Assembly (NCBI GenBank): GCA_031265005.1
Contig: JAISDD010000245.1
Span: 1-7,090, forward strand
Origin: Syntrophomonadaceae bacterium
GTDB taxonomy: Bacteria > Bacillota > Syntrophomonadia > Syntrophomonadales > Syntrophomonadaceae
DNA: 7,090 bases
Direction of reading: 5' to 3'
How positions within the stretch are numbered: the first letter of the stretch is position 1; every line of letters starts with the position of its first letter. The position numbers were made by a program, and so were the translations under genes. Of the stretch, positions 1 to 6,064 are shown piece by piece. A model generated the notes under the pieces. That model was not told the DNA's origin and ran no database searches. It saw nothing but the letters and a program-made list of their open reading frames with translations.

Positions 1-68
1 ACCGTTTCTCCGGCTGCGAGACGCTCCAGCGCGTATATTTTTTGTATACTGTTTTGAATATTCGACAT
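1..68 (-). CDS. cbiQ: CbiQ, ECF transporter transmembrane component (N-terminal fragment)
   Basis: Only the first 22 codons lie in the window and the gene runs off its left edge. The ATG at 66-68 has a clear ribosome binding site, GGAGG, six bases upstream (minus strand). The peptide starts MSNIQNSIQKIY and continues ALERLAAGETV; a 'LAAG(D/E)T' element near the N-terminus is typical of CbiQ, the membrane subunit that couples the ATPase CbiO to the metal-binding CbiM. The position, 73 bases downstream of cbiM on the same strand with no visible terminator between them, fits the usual cbiM-cbiQ-cbiO operon. Identification rests on a short peptide plus context, so cbiO just outside the window is an expectation, not an observation. 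Confidence 0.72.
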   Translation of the reverse strand, partial: MSNIQNSIQKIYALERLAAGET

Positions 69-141
69 GAAAACCTCCATGCAGAGCATACAGTTTGAAA
101 AAAGATATAAATGTTTTCTTCCGGCTATTCATTTGCTATTT

Positions 142-1161
142 TTACGTCATCCGTACTTTCCTCGATTTGACCTTGGATATGATAAAACCTGTTCCGCTCG
201 CCAGCACAAGGGTCAACACCCCGCCTACGATACCAGCAACAGTAGTCCCGGCAACAAGCGGGGGATCCTCTTTTTCATTCGCGAAACTGTAATCCGGCAT
301 GAACGCAGTCGCTTCCTGGATCGCCGCCGCACTGTCAAACGCCGCTCCTTCAGCTTTCAGTTCCGCTGTACCGGCTACCCTTTCCATCGACCATTCTAAC
401 CCGTCCGGATAAGAAGACGCAAACAGCGCCAGCAACCCGCCTGTAAAAACAGTAACCATAACAAGTACGCCGAGAACCTTTCTTATAGGCACTCCAGCGC
501 CAATGCGCGTCCCCACGTTAGTGCTTTCGAGGATTTCCGGCCTCGCGTTATGTACAAAGCAAAGAACTGCCGCCGTTACGATTCCCTCCACTATTCCAAT
601 CGCGAAATGAATTGGCTGCATAAGAACTACGAACGCTCCGAAAGGCAACTCTGTGACGCCGGAAGCCAGCGTTTCAAGCACTACGCTGAACGCTCCGATT
701 TGCAACCCTAACACTACTGAGGCAATAGAAGCGGCAGTTATGCTTTTGTAGCTCAAACCTTTCGCGGTAATTAGTTTAAATAACAACGGATAAACGAGCA
801 AGCATGGAATGACCCCCATATTGAAAATATTGCAGCCCAAGGCTAAAAGCCCACCATCCGCGAAAAACAGGCATTGAATAATTAGCACTGCTGAAATAGC
901 TAACAATGCCGCTGGTCCGCCAATTAATCCTGCGAGCAATATGCCTCCGCCGATGTGCCCGCTGGAGCCTGTGCCGGGGATAGCAAAATTGATCATCTGC
1001 CCCGCAAATACTAAAGCTCCTGCTACGCCCATGATGGGAACTTTCTTTTCGCAAAGCACATCTTTTTTAATTTTGGCCGTGGAATACGCCAGCGCCGCCG
1101 CGCTCGCGGCGTACAATACGCCTCCGACCGCCGGGGATATGAGTGCGTCCGCCATATGCAT
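142..1161 (-). CDS. cbiM: CbiM/NikM with PDGLE domain, cobalt/nickel ECF transporter substrate-binding subunit
   Basis: Integral membrane S component of an energy-coupling-factor importer for Co2+ or Ni2+, acting with CbiQ and CbiO. The protein has 339 residues. It begins MHMADALISP; in this family the extreme N-terminus with His2 forms the metal site, which fixes the start at 1161. A second family ligand is seen as His69 in GTGSSGHIGGG. Hydrophobic segments fill residues 8-28, 43-60, 72-100, 106-130, 140-165 and 175-204. After a linker, residues 226-250 are hydrophobic and are followed by PDGLEWS (252-258), MPDYSF (288-293) and a last helix (302-328): this is the PDGLE/CbiN-like module, fused here rather than encoded separately. 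The ribosome binding site AAGGAGGG lies 9 bases before the ATG. cbiQ follows 73 bases downstream. Co2+ versus Ni2+ specificity cannot be decided from the sequence. The long upstream leader with a terminator suggests control by attenuation. Confidence 0.95.
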   Translation of the reverse strand: MHMADALISPAVGGVLYAASAAALAYSTAKIKKDVLCEKKVPIMGVAGALVFAGQMINFAIPGTGSSGHIGGGILLAGLIGGPAALLAISAVLIIQCLFFADGGLLALGCNIFNMGVIPCLLVYPLLFKLITAKGLSYKSITAASIASVVLGLQIGAFSVVLETLASGVTELPFGAFVVLMQPIHFAIGIVEGIVTAAVLCFVHNARPEILESTNVGTRIGAGVPIRKVLGVLVMVTVFTGGLLALFASSYPDGLEWSMERVAGTAELKAEGAAFDSAAAIQEATAFMPDYSFANEKEDPPLVAGTTVAGIVGGVLTLVLASGTGFIISKVKSRKVRMT

Positions 1162-1232
1162 AATATGTAACCCTCCTTATCGTTCATTTTCATTGTTCAG
1201 TTTTTTTCTGTATATAAAAAGAAAAACACAAA

Positions 1233-1260
1233 GAAAAACAAAACCGTATTCATACGGCTT
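1233..1260 (-). terminator. Intrinsic terminator in the cbiM leader
   Basis: On the minus strand AAGCCGTA-TGAA-TACGGTTT forms an eight-pair stem (one G.U) with a four-base loop. It is followed by a T-rich run, TGTTTTTCTTT. It lies about 70 bases before the cbiM ribosome binding site, so cbiM expression from the upstream promoter would need read-through or antitermination. It could equally be the end of an independent small RNA. Confidence 0.72.
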
Positions 1261-1657
1261 CATCAACCTTCGTGGTTAATTAGTCCTAATATTAAATTCC
1301 GCTCGCGCGGCGCGGATACCAACTCAATACAAATTATATTTTAAGGCAGCGGCTTCTTCATGAAGCCAATGAACTACCGCCTTTCAATTTTTATGCCGTT
1401 ATTTTACCATACCATCCCGTTTCTGCCAAGTGTATTTGCCGCCTTCAGTGATGAATCCGAGTAAAATTTATTCAACGCCTTGAAATTTAAAATTATGCCC
1501 TAACAAAAATGATAATCTTTATGACGACTCTACATTCGGACTAACCTTGTGCAAACTTTGCAGCTTCCTATGCGGCATACTTGATTTAGCTTGCTAAGTT
1601 TATACTTTTCGCAAATCACCCCTCTTTTTGTCATCTTAAACATATTAATTATATGTG
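1240..1657 (-). ncRNA. Candidate structured RNA or cbiM leader, about 420 nt, class not recognised
   Basis: This stretch lies between a good minus-strand promoter and an intrinsic terminator and has no convincing ORF. Several hairpins can be drawn by eye on the minus strand. (a) TTAG-CAAG-CTAA near 1586-1597. (b) TGCAA-AGT-TTGCA near 1550-1562. (c) A compound hairpin at 1343-1383 with outer stem AAGGCGG/CTGCCTT and inner stem GGCTTC-ATGAA-GAAGCC. (d) TCCGC/GCGGA at 1298-1316. (e) TTAACC-ACGAA-GGTTGA at 1263-1279. The terminator hairpin follows. I looked for the conserved boxes of the cobalamin riboswitch and the NiCo (czcD) riboswitch and did not see them. Two readings are possible: an attenuating metal or cofactor leader of cbiM, or an autonomous large structured RNA that happens to sit upstream. 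Structure is drawn by eye, without energies or covariation. Confidence 0.48.
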
Positions 1658-1663
1658 TTTAGT

Positions 1664-1692
1664 ATGATATAGTAATTTAACCCCTTTGTCAA
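1664..1692 (-). promoter_or_regulatory. SigA-type promoter for the cbiM leader
   Basis: On the minus strand a perfect -35 TTGACA (1687-1692) is followed by 17 bases and then TATCAT (1664-1669), one mismatch from the -10 consensus. Transcription would start near 1657, giving a leader of roughly 500 nt before the cbiM start codon. No other promoter of this quality is visible between here and cbiM. Confidence 0.72.
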
Positions 1693-1914
1693 TTGGCTTT
1701 TACAGGTTTCTTCAAAATTACCACTTTTCCGAACATTTAACTCACTTGAAAAATCTTTTTCTGATTTTGTTAAATTATTATTAAAATGTTAAGGTATTAT
1801 TCATCAATTATCGACACTATTCGCAATCAGAAAGAAATATGAGTATTTGTTTGGTTTTGTTCTCTCCATTTATCGTAAAAGTATTTCACGTATGCTCTTT
1901 CAGTATTGATTGTA
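1693..1914. other. AT-rich intergenic stretch with no recognised feature
   Basis: This lies between the divergent promoters for the cbiM leader and the TfoX-domain gene. It is strongly AT-rich with T and A runs. I see no ORF with a ribosome binding site, no repeats of note and no tRNA-like structure. Confidence 0.5.
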
Positions 1915-1943
1915 GATTGCTGTTCGCTTACACTTATTATAAT
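1915..1943 (+). promoter_or_regulatory. Possible promoter of the TfoX-domain gene
   Basis: A perfect -10 TATAAT is at 1938-1943, about 66 bases before the start codon. The -35 is poor: GATTGC at 17 bases spacing, or TTGCTG at 15 bases. The weak -35 could mean activator dependence, but this is inference. Confidence 0.42.
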
Positions 1944-2008
1944 TACACATCCAGTATGTGAGTTACCCGGTATTTTTCGCCGCATAGCACGTGAAAGGAG
2001 GGTATTTT

Positions 2009-2260
2009 ATGGAATTAACATCCATGAAAAATATAGGCTCTGAAACGAAAAGAAAGCTAACCGCCATTGGCATCAATAACGCGGAAGAACTATCCAACCT
2101 CGGCAGCAAAGAAACATTTTTTCGTTTAAAAGCCGTATACCCGGAAATCTGTCTGGTTCACCTATACACGTTGCAAGGAGCAATAGATAATACCGATTTT
2201 AACAGGTTGCCGCAAAATGTAAAAAATGACCTAAAATCGCTTAGTGACAGCATGAAATAA
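2009..2260 (+). CDS. TfoX C-terminal-domain protein
   Basis: A small 83-residue protein made up of a single TfoX/Sxy C-terminal domain (helix-hairpin-helix-like fold). Family features are visible: MKNIGSETKRKLTAIGI at the start, then NAEELSNLG, then FFRLKAVYP, then LYTLQGAID near residue 60, and a short tail. TfoX in Haemophilus is the regulator of competence; stand-alone C-terminal-domain proteins like this are widespread in Firmicutes and their role is not established, so a competence role should not be assumed. The start was set at the ATG at 2009 because AAAGGAGGG sits six bases upstream; the longer GTG start at 1991 would translate that ribosome binding site. The gene stands alone, divergent from the cbiM leader and convergent with the downstream ArsC-like gene. 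Confidence 0.85.
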   Translation: MELTSMKNIGSETKRKLTAIGINNAEELSNLGSKETFFRLKAVYPEICLVHLYTLQGAIDNTDFNRLPQNVKNDLKSLSDSMK

Positions 2261-2287
2261 GCGTCTCAAACAAAAGAACGCTGTTTC

Positions 2288-2313
2288 GGCATGGCTCTCA
2301 TAGCCGTTGCTTT
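2288..2313 (+). terminator. Weak terminator-like hairpin after the TfoX-domain gene
   Basis: ATGGCT-CTCAT-AGCCGT forms a six-pair stem (one G.U) about 30 bases past the stop codon, extendable by a GC step across a bulge. The tail TGCTTTGG is only modestly T-rich, so termination activity is uncertain. The rest of the gap to 2469 shows nothing convincing apart from a small inverted repeat, GTTATA/TATAAC, at 2407-2429. Confidence 0.28.
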
Positions 2314-2469
2314 GGCATCGCTCTATATAGATTTTCAGATACTAATTTTTAGAGCAACATAATGACTTTTCAGGAAACGTTTTTGGAAAACTCATTTTGG
2401 GCCTAAGTTATACCTACCGCAGTTATAACGTGTTCCCTGTTGTCTCAGAACCGCTCCTTGCGGCAGAAT

Positions 2470-2817
2470 TTATAGTTGTTTTTCCCAATCGCTTTCCTTA
2501 AAACCCACCATAACGAACTCATCTTCAATGAGCAGCGGCCGCTTGACGAGCATTCCGTCAGTAGCCAGCAGCTGCAAGCACTCCTCCTCGGACATGGACG
2601 GCAGTTTATCTTTCAGGTTGAGAGACCTATAAAGCAATCCGCTGGTATTAAAGAATTTTTTTACTGTCAGTCCACTCCGGTCAAGCCATTCTTGCAACTC
2701 GTCCAGAGACGGCCTGTCCTGCTTGATGTCGCGGACCGTATACGCCGCGCCGCGCTTGTCAAGCCACGCCTGGGCTTTTTTACATGTCGTGCATTTCGGA
2801 TAACAGATGAACAGCAT
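2470..2817 (-). CDS. ArsC/Spx-family thioredoxin-fold protein
   Basis: A protein of 115 residues covering the whole ArsC/Spx family length. It opens MLFICYPKCTTCKKAQAWLD, which places the CXXC redox motif at Cys9 and Cys12 after the first beta strand. The conserved C-terminal block KRPLLIEDEFVMVGFKESDW is the family's usual ending. Members include arsenate reductases, the RNA-polymerase-binding regulators Spx and MgsR, and the YffB group; with no ars genes nearby, true arsenate reduction is unproven and a general redox or regulatory role is as likely. Start choice: AAAGGAG is about 10 bases before the ATG at 2815-2817 and only 2-3 bases before the upstream ATG at 2824-2826, so the downstream one is preferred. 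A TTG start at 2853 is unlikely. It lies 109 bases downstream of the stalk-domain gene, same strand. Confidence 0.86.
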   Translation of the reverse strand: MLFICYPKCTTCKKAQAWLDKRGAAYTVRDIKQDRPSLDELQEWLDRSGLTVKKFFNTSGLLYRSLNLKDKLPSMSEEECLQLLATDGMLVKRPLLIEDEFVMVGFKESDWEKQL

Positions 2818-2926
2818 GTTTACCATTTCTCCTTTCATTCGTTTGTTCTGCAATCGCGGAAAAATTTTCGCTCATTCAACTAGCTTAGGTCTTAAAAATC
2901 AGTACCATCCTCTTGGCATATGTTCT

Positions 2927-3946
2927 TCAATCCGCTGTATAATTCTTGCTGGTGTCAATTACAATAGTATTATCTCCACTGTTCCAAGTCACGCTAAAAT
3001 CAAAAGCTTCTCCGATGTCGCGCAGTTTAAAGTAGTTGCTGCCGCCAATGTTGTAAGCCGTGAAATTCGCTTCTCGTCCGTTGAGGCTGATCTTCGACGT
3101 CGTCGGCGCGGCTGCCCAATGTCCCGTAGCCGCTGCCCATTCGCTCTCATCCCTGTCAGCCATCTCGCCGCCAACGACGGTGTATGCGAGGCCGCTTGTC
3201 AGCGTGATCGCGTTGTTCGCTCCGTCCCAGCCGATTTCAAAATGCTTTTCCGTACCGTTCAGTACGTACGCCAAATCTCTCAGCTTGAAATAGTTATTGC
3301 CCTCTATATTGTACGCGCCGAACGACTTACTCTCGCCGTTGACCAAGACGGTTGACGGCGCAGGTTTCGCGATGAGCGCGGGAACAAGCGGCGTGACGGC
3401 TAATTCGGAGACAGGACGCAGCTCGCCCTCAAAGCTCGCCAGCCCATAATCAAGAGATTGATATACCAAAAAATAAACTCTGGCGATCACTTCGCCCGTT
3501 TCGCCGTAAATGACGCCCAAACTGCCGTCGTCGAACACTTCTATACTGACTTGATAGAAGTCGCCGGGATTCTCGTGTTTAAGTTCCAGTTTTTCTCCGC
3601 TCCCAAGCCGGTGTACACTCGGTGCCGGGGCAGGCCCGGCACCGTCAGGCAACAGTATTGAGACCCAGGTATCAAGGGGCTTATCACAAGAAACAGAGCC
3701 GCTGCCGTCAAAAAAGAACATATATTGGTATATGTTCGCGTCGCCGCCGATCCAAGCCTTCACGGTCATGTATTCATCAAACACGTTCTCAAGCGTAAAG
3801 GTCGTCCCGGGCGCTCCGGGGATGCTGACGGCAACGTTTTGAGGATTTTTCAGTTCGTCCGCCGCGAACGCGGGCGCGGAGAAAGCCGGAACGAGCGTAA
3901 GGCACAGAACCAGCGCCAACACCGTAGTCAATAAATGTTTTTTCAT
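2927..3946 (-). CDS. Secreted stalk-domain protein (copper amine oxidase N-terminal-like repeats)
   Basis: A 339-residue exported protein. Residues 1-28 form a classical signal peptide: MKKH, a hydrophobic core, then a likely cut after AFSAPAFA. Residues 30-175 form a domain I do not recognise, with a proline/alanine-rich patch near 102-110. The C-terminal part holds two copies of the 'stalk' repeat: residues 199-250 (VNGESKSFGAYNIEGNNYFKLRD) and 285-332 (LNGREANFTAYNIGGSNYFKLRD), each ending in a short W-D/N-x-x-N-x-I strand pair. This repeat is annotated in databases as copper amine oxidase N-terminal domain, but there is no catalytic oxidase domain here, so enzymatic function should not be inferred; a cell-envelope binding or structural role is more plausible. 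AGGAGG lies 11 bases before the ATG. A truncated paralogue sits just upstream. Confidence 0.85.
   Translation of the reverse strand: MKKHLLTTVLALVLCLTLVPAFSAPAFAADELKNPQNVAVSIPGAPGTTFTLENVFDEYMTVKAWIGGDANIYQYMFFFDGSGSVSCDKPLDTWVSILLPDGAGPAPAPSVHRLGSGEKLELKHENPGDFYQVSIEVFDDGSLGVIYGETGEVIARVYFLVYQSLDYGLASFEGELRPVSELAVTPLVPALIAKPAPSTVLVNGESKSFGAYNIEGNNYFKLRDLAYVLNGTEKHFEIGWDGANNAITLTSGLAYTVVGGEMADRDESEWAAATGHWAAAPTTSKISLNGREANFTAYNIGGSNYFKLRDIGEAFDFSVTWNSGDNTIVIDTSKNYTAD
2940..2965. repeat. Direct repeat copy A (3' end of intact stalk-domain gene)
   Basis: Twenty-six bases identical to 4090-4115, exactly 1150 bases away. Both copies encode the same terminal part of the stalk repeat (IVIDTSKNYTA). 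A second highly similar block is at about 3013-3063 against 4163-4213. Recent shared ancestry or gene conversion between tandem paralogues explains this. Confidence 0.85.
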
Positions 3947-4055
3947 TATGGGTTTTTCCTCCTGATTCCAATCACAGTTTTAATTGCTTTTCGAGCGCGC
4001 CCTAAAGAGCTTTCGAAAAATTGCTCCCTTTGCTTGCTACCATTTCATCTATCAT

Positions 4056-4080
4056 TTAAAGAACGGCACAATTTCTTTAA
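4056..4080. repeat. Inverted repeat at the end of the truncated stalk remnant
   Basis: Perfect eight-base arms, TTAAAGAA (4056-4063) and TTCTTTAA (4073-4080), are separated by nine bases. It overlaps the stop codon of the remnant and sits about 110 bases upstream of the intact stalk-domain gene. It may be an operator or a weak RNA hairpin; there is no T-run, so a terminator is unlikely. The AT-rich arms mean chance is a real alternative. Confidence 0.35.
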
Positions 4081-4232
4081 TTCGCCGTGTAATTCTTGCT
4101 GGTGTCAATTACAATGGCGTTACTCGCCTCGTCATAGTCCACGCCTAAGTTGAGCGCCTGCCCGATGTCGCGCAGCTTAAAGTAATTGCTGCCGTCTATG
4201 TTGTAAGCGGTGAACGTAATTTCCGTGCCGTC
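4077..4232 (-). pseudogene. 5'-truncated stalk-domain paralogue, last 51 codons only
   Basis: The reading frame DGTEITFTAYNIDGSNYFKL and onward to VIDTSKNYTAN matches the second stalk repeat of the intact neighbour almost position for position. It ends at the same point with the same terminal peptide. Nothing upstream in this frame resembles the family: homology begins at the Asp-Gly that normally starts the repeat, and the preceding bases belong to the end of another gene. There is no signal peptide, first repeat or ribosome binding site. An in-frame GTG at 4263-4265 would only make a chimeric peptide of 62 residues. This is best read as the 3' remnant of a tandem paralogue whose 5' part was removed or displaced by the defence cassette. 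Confidence 0.8.
4090..4115. repeat. Direct repeat copy B (3' end of truncated stalk-domain paralogue)
   Basis: Partner of the 26-base identical repeat at 2940-2965, at the equivalent coding position of the remnant. Confidence 0.85.
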
Positions 4233-4533
4233 ACAAACCACAAGCAACAGAAAAATCACTTCCACAGGGTGTCAAATTATAAATACCCTTTCCCAATTAT
4301 TATACCTCCGCCTAATTGTTCTGCATGTGCCTTATAACCAGCTGTACCTGCATAACGCTCGAATGGTTCGTAAGCATCATCAGCACCAATGTGTCTGGTC
4401 TGTTGTAATCAATATCCATCAATCCAAATGCTAACAAACTTGATAACGAATTTAGATTTTCGGTAGTTCCATCAGTTAAGTTCTCAGCCGCCTTATCAAC
4501 TGAGGTTGGCAGTTGAGTAGGTAGATTTGTCAT
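4231..4533 (-). pseudogene. Decayed Abi-alpha (DUF4393)-like abortive-infection gene
   Basis: An ATG frame starts MTNLPTQLPTSVDKAAENLT, resembling the N-terminus of Abi-alpha/DUF4393 proteins, and after about 23 codons jumps to what looks like their C-terminal region: NSLSSLLAFGLMDIDYN. Near 4391-4402 the plausible reading shifts by one base to HIGADDAYEPFERYAG, continuing to GGGIIIGKGYL. A second shift at 4277-4283 restores the first frame for LTPCGSDFSVACGL and a TGA at 4231-4233. The ending L-T-P-x-G-x-x-F-x-x-x-C is typical of the family. Removing one T near 4279 would give an uninterrupted GYLNLTP. Full-length members have roughly 250 residues, so about 150 codons seem deleted internally and two compensating indels follow. 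It lies 37 bases downstream of the methyltransferase on the same strand. The family assignment is from memory of the pattern and is moderate; the frame changes are read directly. Confidence 0.52.
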
Positions 4534-4570
4534 TTCTCAATGTCCTGTCATGATAATAGCAAACCGCTCG

Positions 4571-6049
4571 CTACATACGGTTTTCAAAAAAACAATCAAT
4601 CTCATATTGGTAATTATCAACATTTTGAGTTTCAATTATCGCAGCAACTAACCTGTTAATGGTTTGAAGTTCGCTCTCTGTCGGAATATAAAATGGTAAT
4701 TTTTTTAAGTAATTTGCGGAATTATTTGCAGTAGGATTGATGGTGTGTATGAATTTATTTGCCACTTTAGAGTTTAAGTAAGCCAAAATATACTGCAAAT
4801 ATTTTTCATCATGAGGGAATATCCCTACAATGCTTTGGTCGAAAACCATCCCGGGCAATATCGTTGCCCTTATTTTCGAACTTTTCACCATTGGTAGAGC
4901 AATACCTTTACGAAAATAATATTGGGAGTTTTGAAAACGAGCCTTTTTATCATTGTTATAATGATGTAATGCGGGAGAAGTCCAGTCAATTAACCATTCA
5001 TCCGCCGTCCGATAATAACTGGTTGATGAGCTACCCTTTACAATGGGAATATATTTTTTTGGACTATTGACAGGTTTGTTAGAATTGTGCGAGTAGTCAA
5101 TCATAGACTTGTCTACACAAAGATAATCTGATAATGACTTCTTACTGATATGCGTTAGTGCCATAAACCTCTTATTATCCCCACAATATATTCCGGTCAC
5201 ACAGTTAGCCATGTCTGCGAGAGTATTTTTACATTCAACGATTTTTTTGTTTGTTTCTTCATCGCTGATAAAAAACGAATGGTCTTGATTATCAAATACG
5301 TCTCCTTGAAGCAAGTGTTTTGCAGAGAGATGATTTGGCCTTCTTTTTTTTGATAATAAAAATAAATCCTCGTCTGATTTAAGTCCTTGTAAAACTGTGA
5401 AACGATTATTATACCAATACTCCATAAATTCAGTTTTTTGCACAGTAATAATACACAGATTACTGTATCCAAAAGATACTCCCGGAAAAAACTTGCTCGG
5501 AAATATTACAATTTCCTTAATTAAGGTATTTTCCATGAGATATTTTCTTAGTTTTTTGTGATTGTGTAAGAATAAAAAAGTATCGGGAATAATGAAAGAT
5601 AAAATCCCTCCCGCTTTAAGCAGAGAGACACATCTAAGTAAAAACAGCGAATAAGTTTCCTTGACATAAAACCCGTTATATTTCTGTTTTAATTCCGCCC
5701 GGCGACTATATTCTTGCCAACCTCCATATGGTGGGTTTCCAACGATTTTATCATAATATCCAAATTGGCTCATCTCGTCGAAATACGAATCCGTTAAGGT
5801 GTCGGTTTCTCTTATTGAAACATTATTTATTGAGGAATATTTTAATTTCATAATTTCGACCGCACTTGTATCTAAATCGCAAGCGTCAATTTTTAAATTT
5901 GGATGATATTGTAAAAGGGCATCAACGAACATTCCATCACCGCCGCATGGCTCTAAAACATGGTCGCTTTGTGTTGGGTTAATCATTGAAACCATGTATG
6001 AAGTTATATTATTGTTTTTTGTATAATAAGAACAATAAATATCACTCAT
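4571..6049 (-). CDS. Adenine-specific DNA methyltransferase, gamma type (TaqI/Eco57I-like)
   Basis: A 492-residue N6-adenine methyltransferase that transfers a methyl group from S-adenosylmethionine to DNA, protecting the host from the neighbouring endonuclease. Motifs occur in the gamma order: motif X around YYT (8-10), motif I LEPCGGDGMF (32-41), an acidic ribose-binding residue in CDLD (57-60), catalytic motif IV NPPYGG (105-110), and a later strand IIPDTFLF (153-160). Residues about 260-480 form the target-recognition part, including PIVKGSSSTSYY and ILAYLNSKVANKF near the end, as in TaqI-like C-terminal specificity domains. All key residues are present. A GAGGTGG ribosome binding site precedes the ATG. 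It starts 15 bases after the probable endonuclease stop, so the two are probably cotranscribed. The recognition sequence cannot be read from the protein. Confidence 0.92.
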   Translation of the reverse strand: MSDIYCSYYTKNNNITSYMVSMINPTQSDHVLEPCGGDGMFVDALLQYHPNLKIDACDLDTSAVEIMKLKYSSINNVSIRETDTLTDSYFDEMSQFGYYDKIVGNPPYGGWQEYSRRAELKQKYNGFYVKETYSLFLLRCVSLLKAGGILSFIIPDTFLFLHNHKKLRKYLMENTLIKEIVIFPSKFFPGVSFGYSNLCIITVQKTEFMEYWYNNRFTVLQGLKSDEDLFLLSKKRRPNHLSAKHLLQGDVFDNQDHSFFISDEETNKKIVECKNTLADMANCVTGIYCGDNKRFMALTHISKKSLSDYLCVDKSMIDYSHNSNKPVNSPKKYIPIVKGSSSTSYYRTADEWLIDWTSPALHHYNNDKKARFQNSQYYFRKGIALPMVKSSKIRATILPGMVFDQSIVGIFPHDEKYLQYILAYLNSKVANKFIHTINPTANNSANYLKKLPFYIPTESELQTINRLVAAIIETQNVDNYQYEIDCFFENRM

Positions 6050-6064
6050 AAGCCACCTCTTCTG

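Noticed and set aside
1240..1262. Group II intron domain V
   Set aside because: The sequence GAAGCCGTAT...ATACGGTT resembles the ends of domain V, but the central stem and GAAA loop are missing and a T-run follows; an intrinsic terminator explains it better.
1240..1657. Cobalamin or NiCo riboswitch upstream of cbiM
   Set aside because: The genomic position is right, but I could not find the conserved B12 box or the NiCo four-way-junction consensus on the minus strand, so no class is claimed.
1991..2260. Longer 89-residue version of the TfoX-domain protein from a GTG
   Set aside because: It would translate across the strong ribosome binding site that serves the ATG at 2009.
2440..2469. Terminator for the ArsC-like gene
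   Set aside because: A CCGC-AAGGA-GCGG hairpin is present on the minus strand but the stem is only four pairs and no T-run follows.
2896..2916. Six-codon peptide MPRGWY on the minus strand between the stalk-domain and ArsC-like genes
   Set aside because: Too short, no clear ribosome binding site, no reason to believe it is translated.
2476..3355. Plus-strand ORFs opposite the ArsC-like and stalk-domain genes
   Set aside because: They are antisense shadows of well-supported minus-strand genes and have no family features or ribosome binding sites.
4077..4265. A 62-residue gene starting at the GTG at 4265
   Set aside because: The first eleven residues come from out-of-frame translation of the adjacent decayed gene; only the stalk-repeat remnant is meaningful.
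4312..4533. An intact 73-residue hypothetical gene
   Set aside because: The final part of this frame looks non-coding, whereas the neighbouring frame gives a protein-like sequence that continues to a family-like C-terminus; it is better treated as part of a frameshifted pseudogene.
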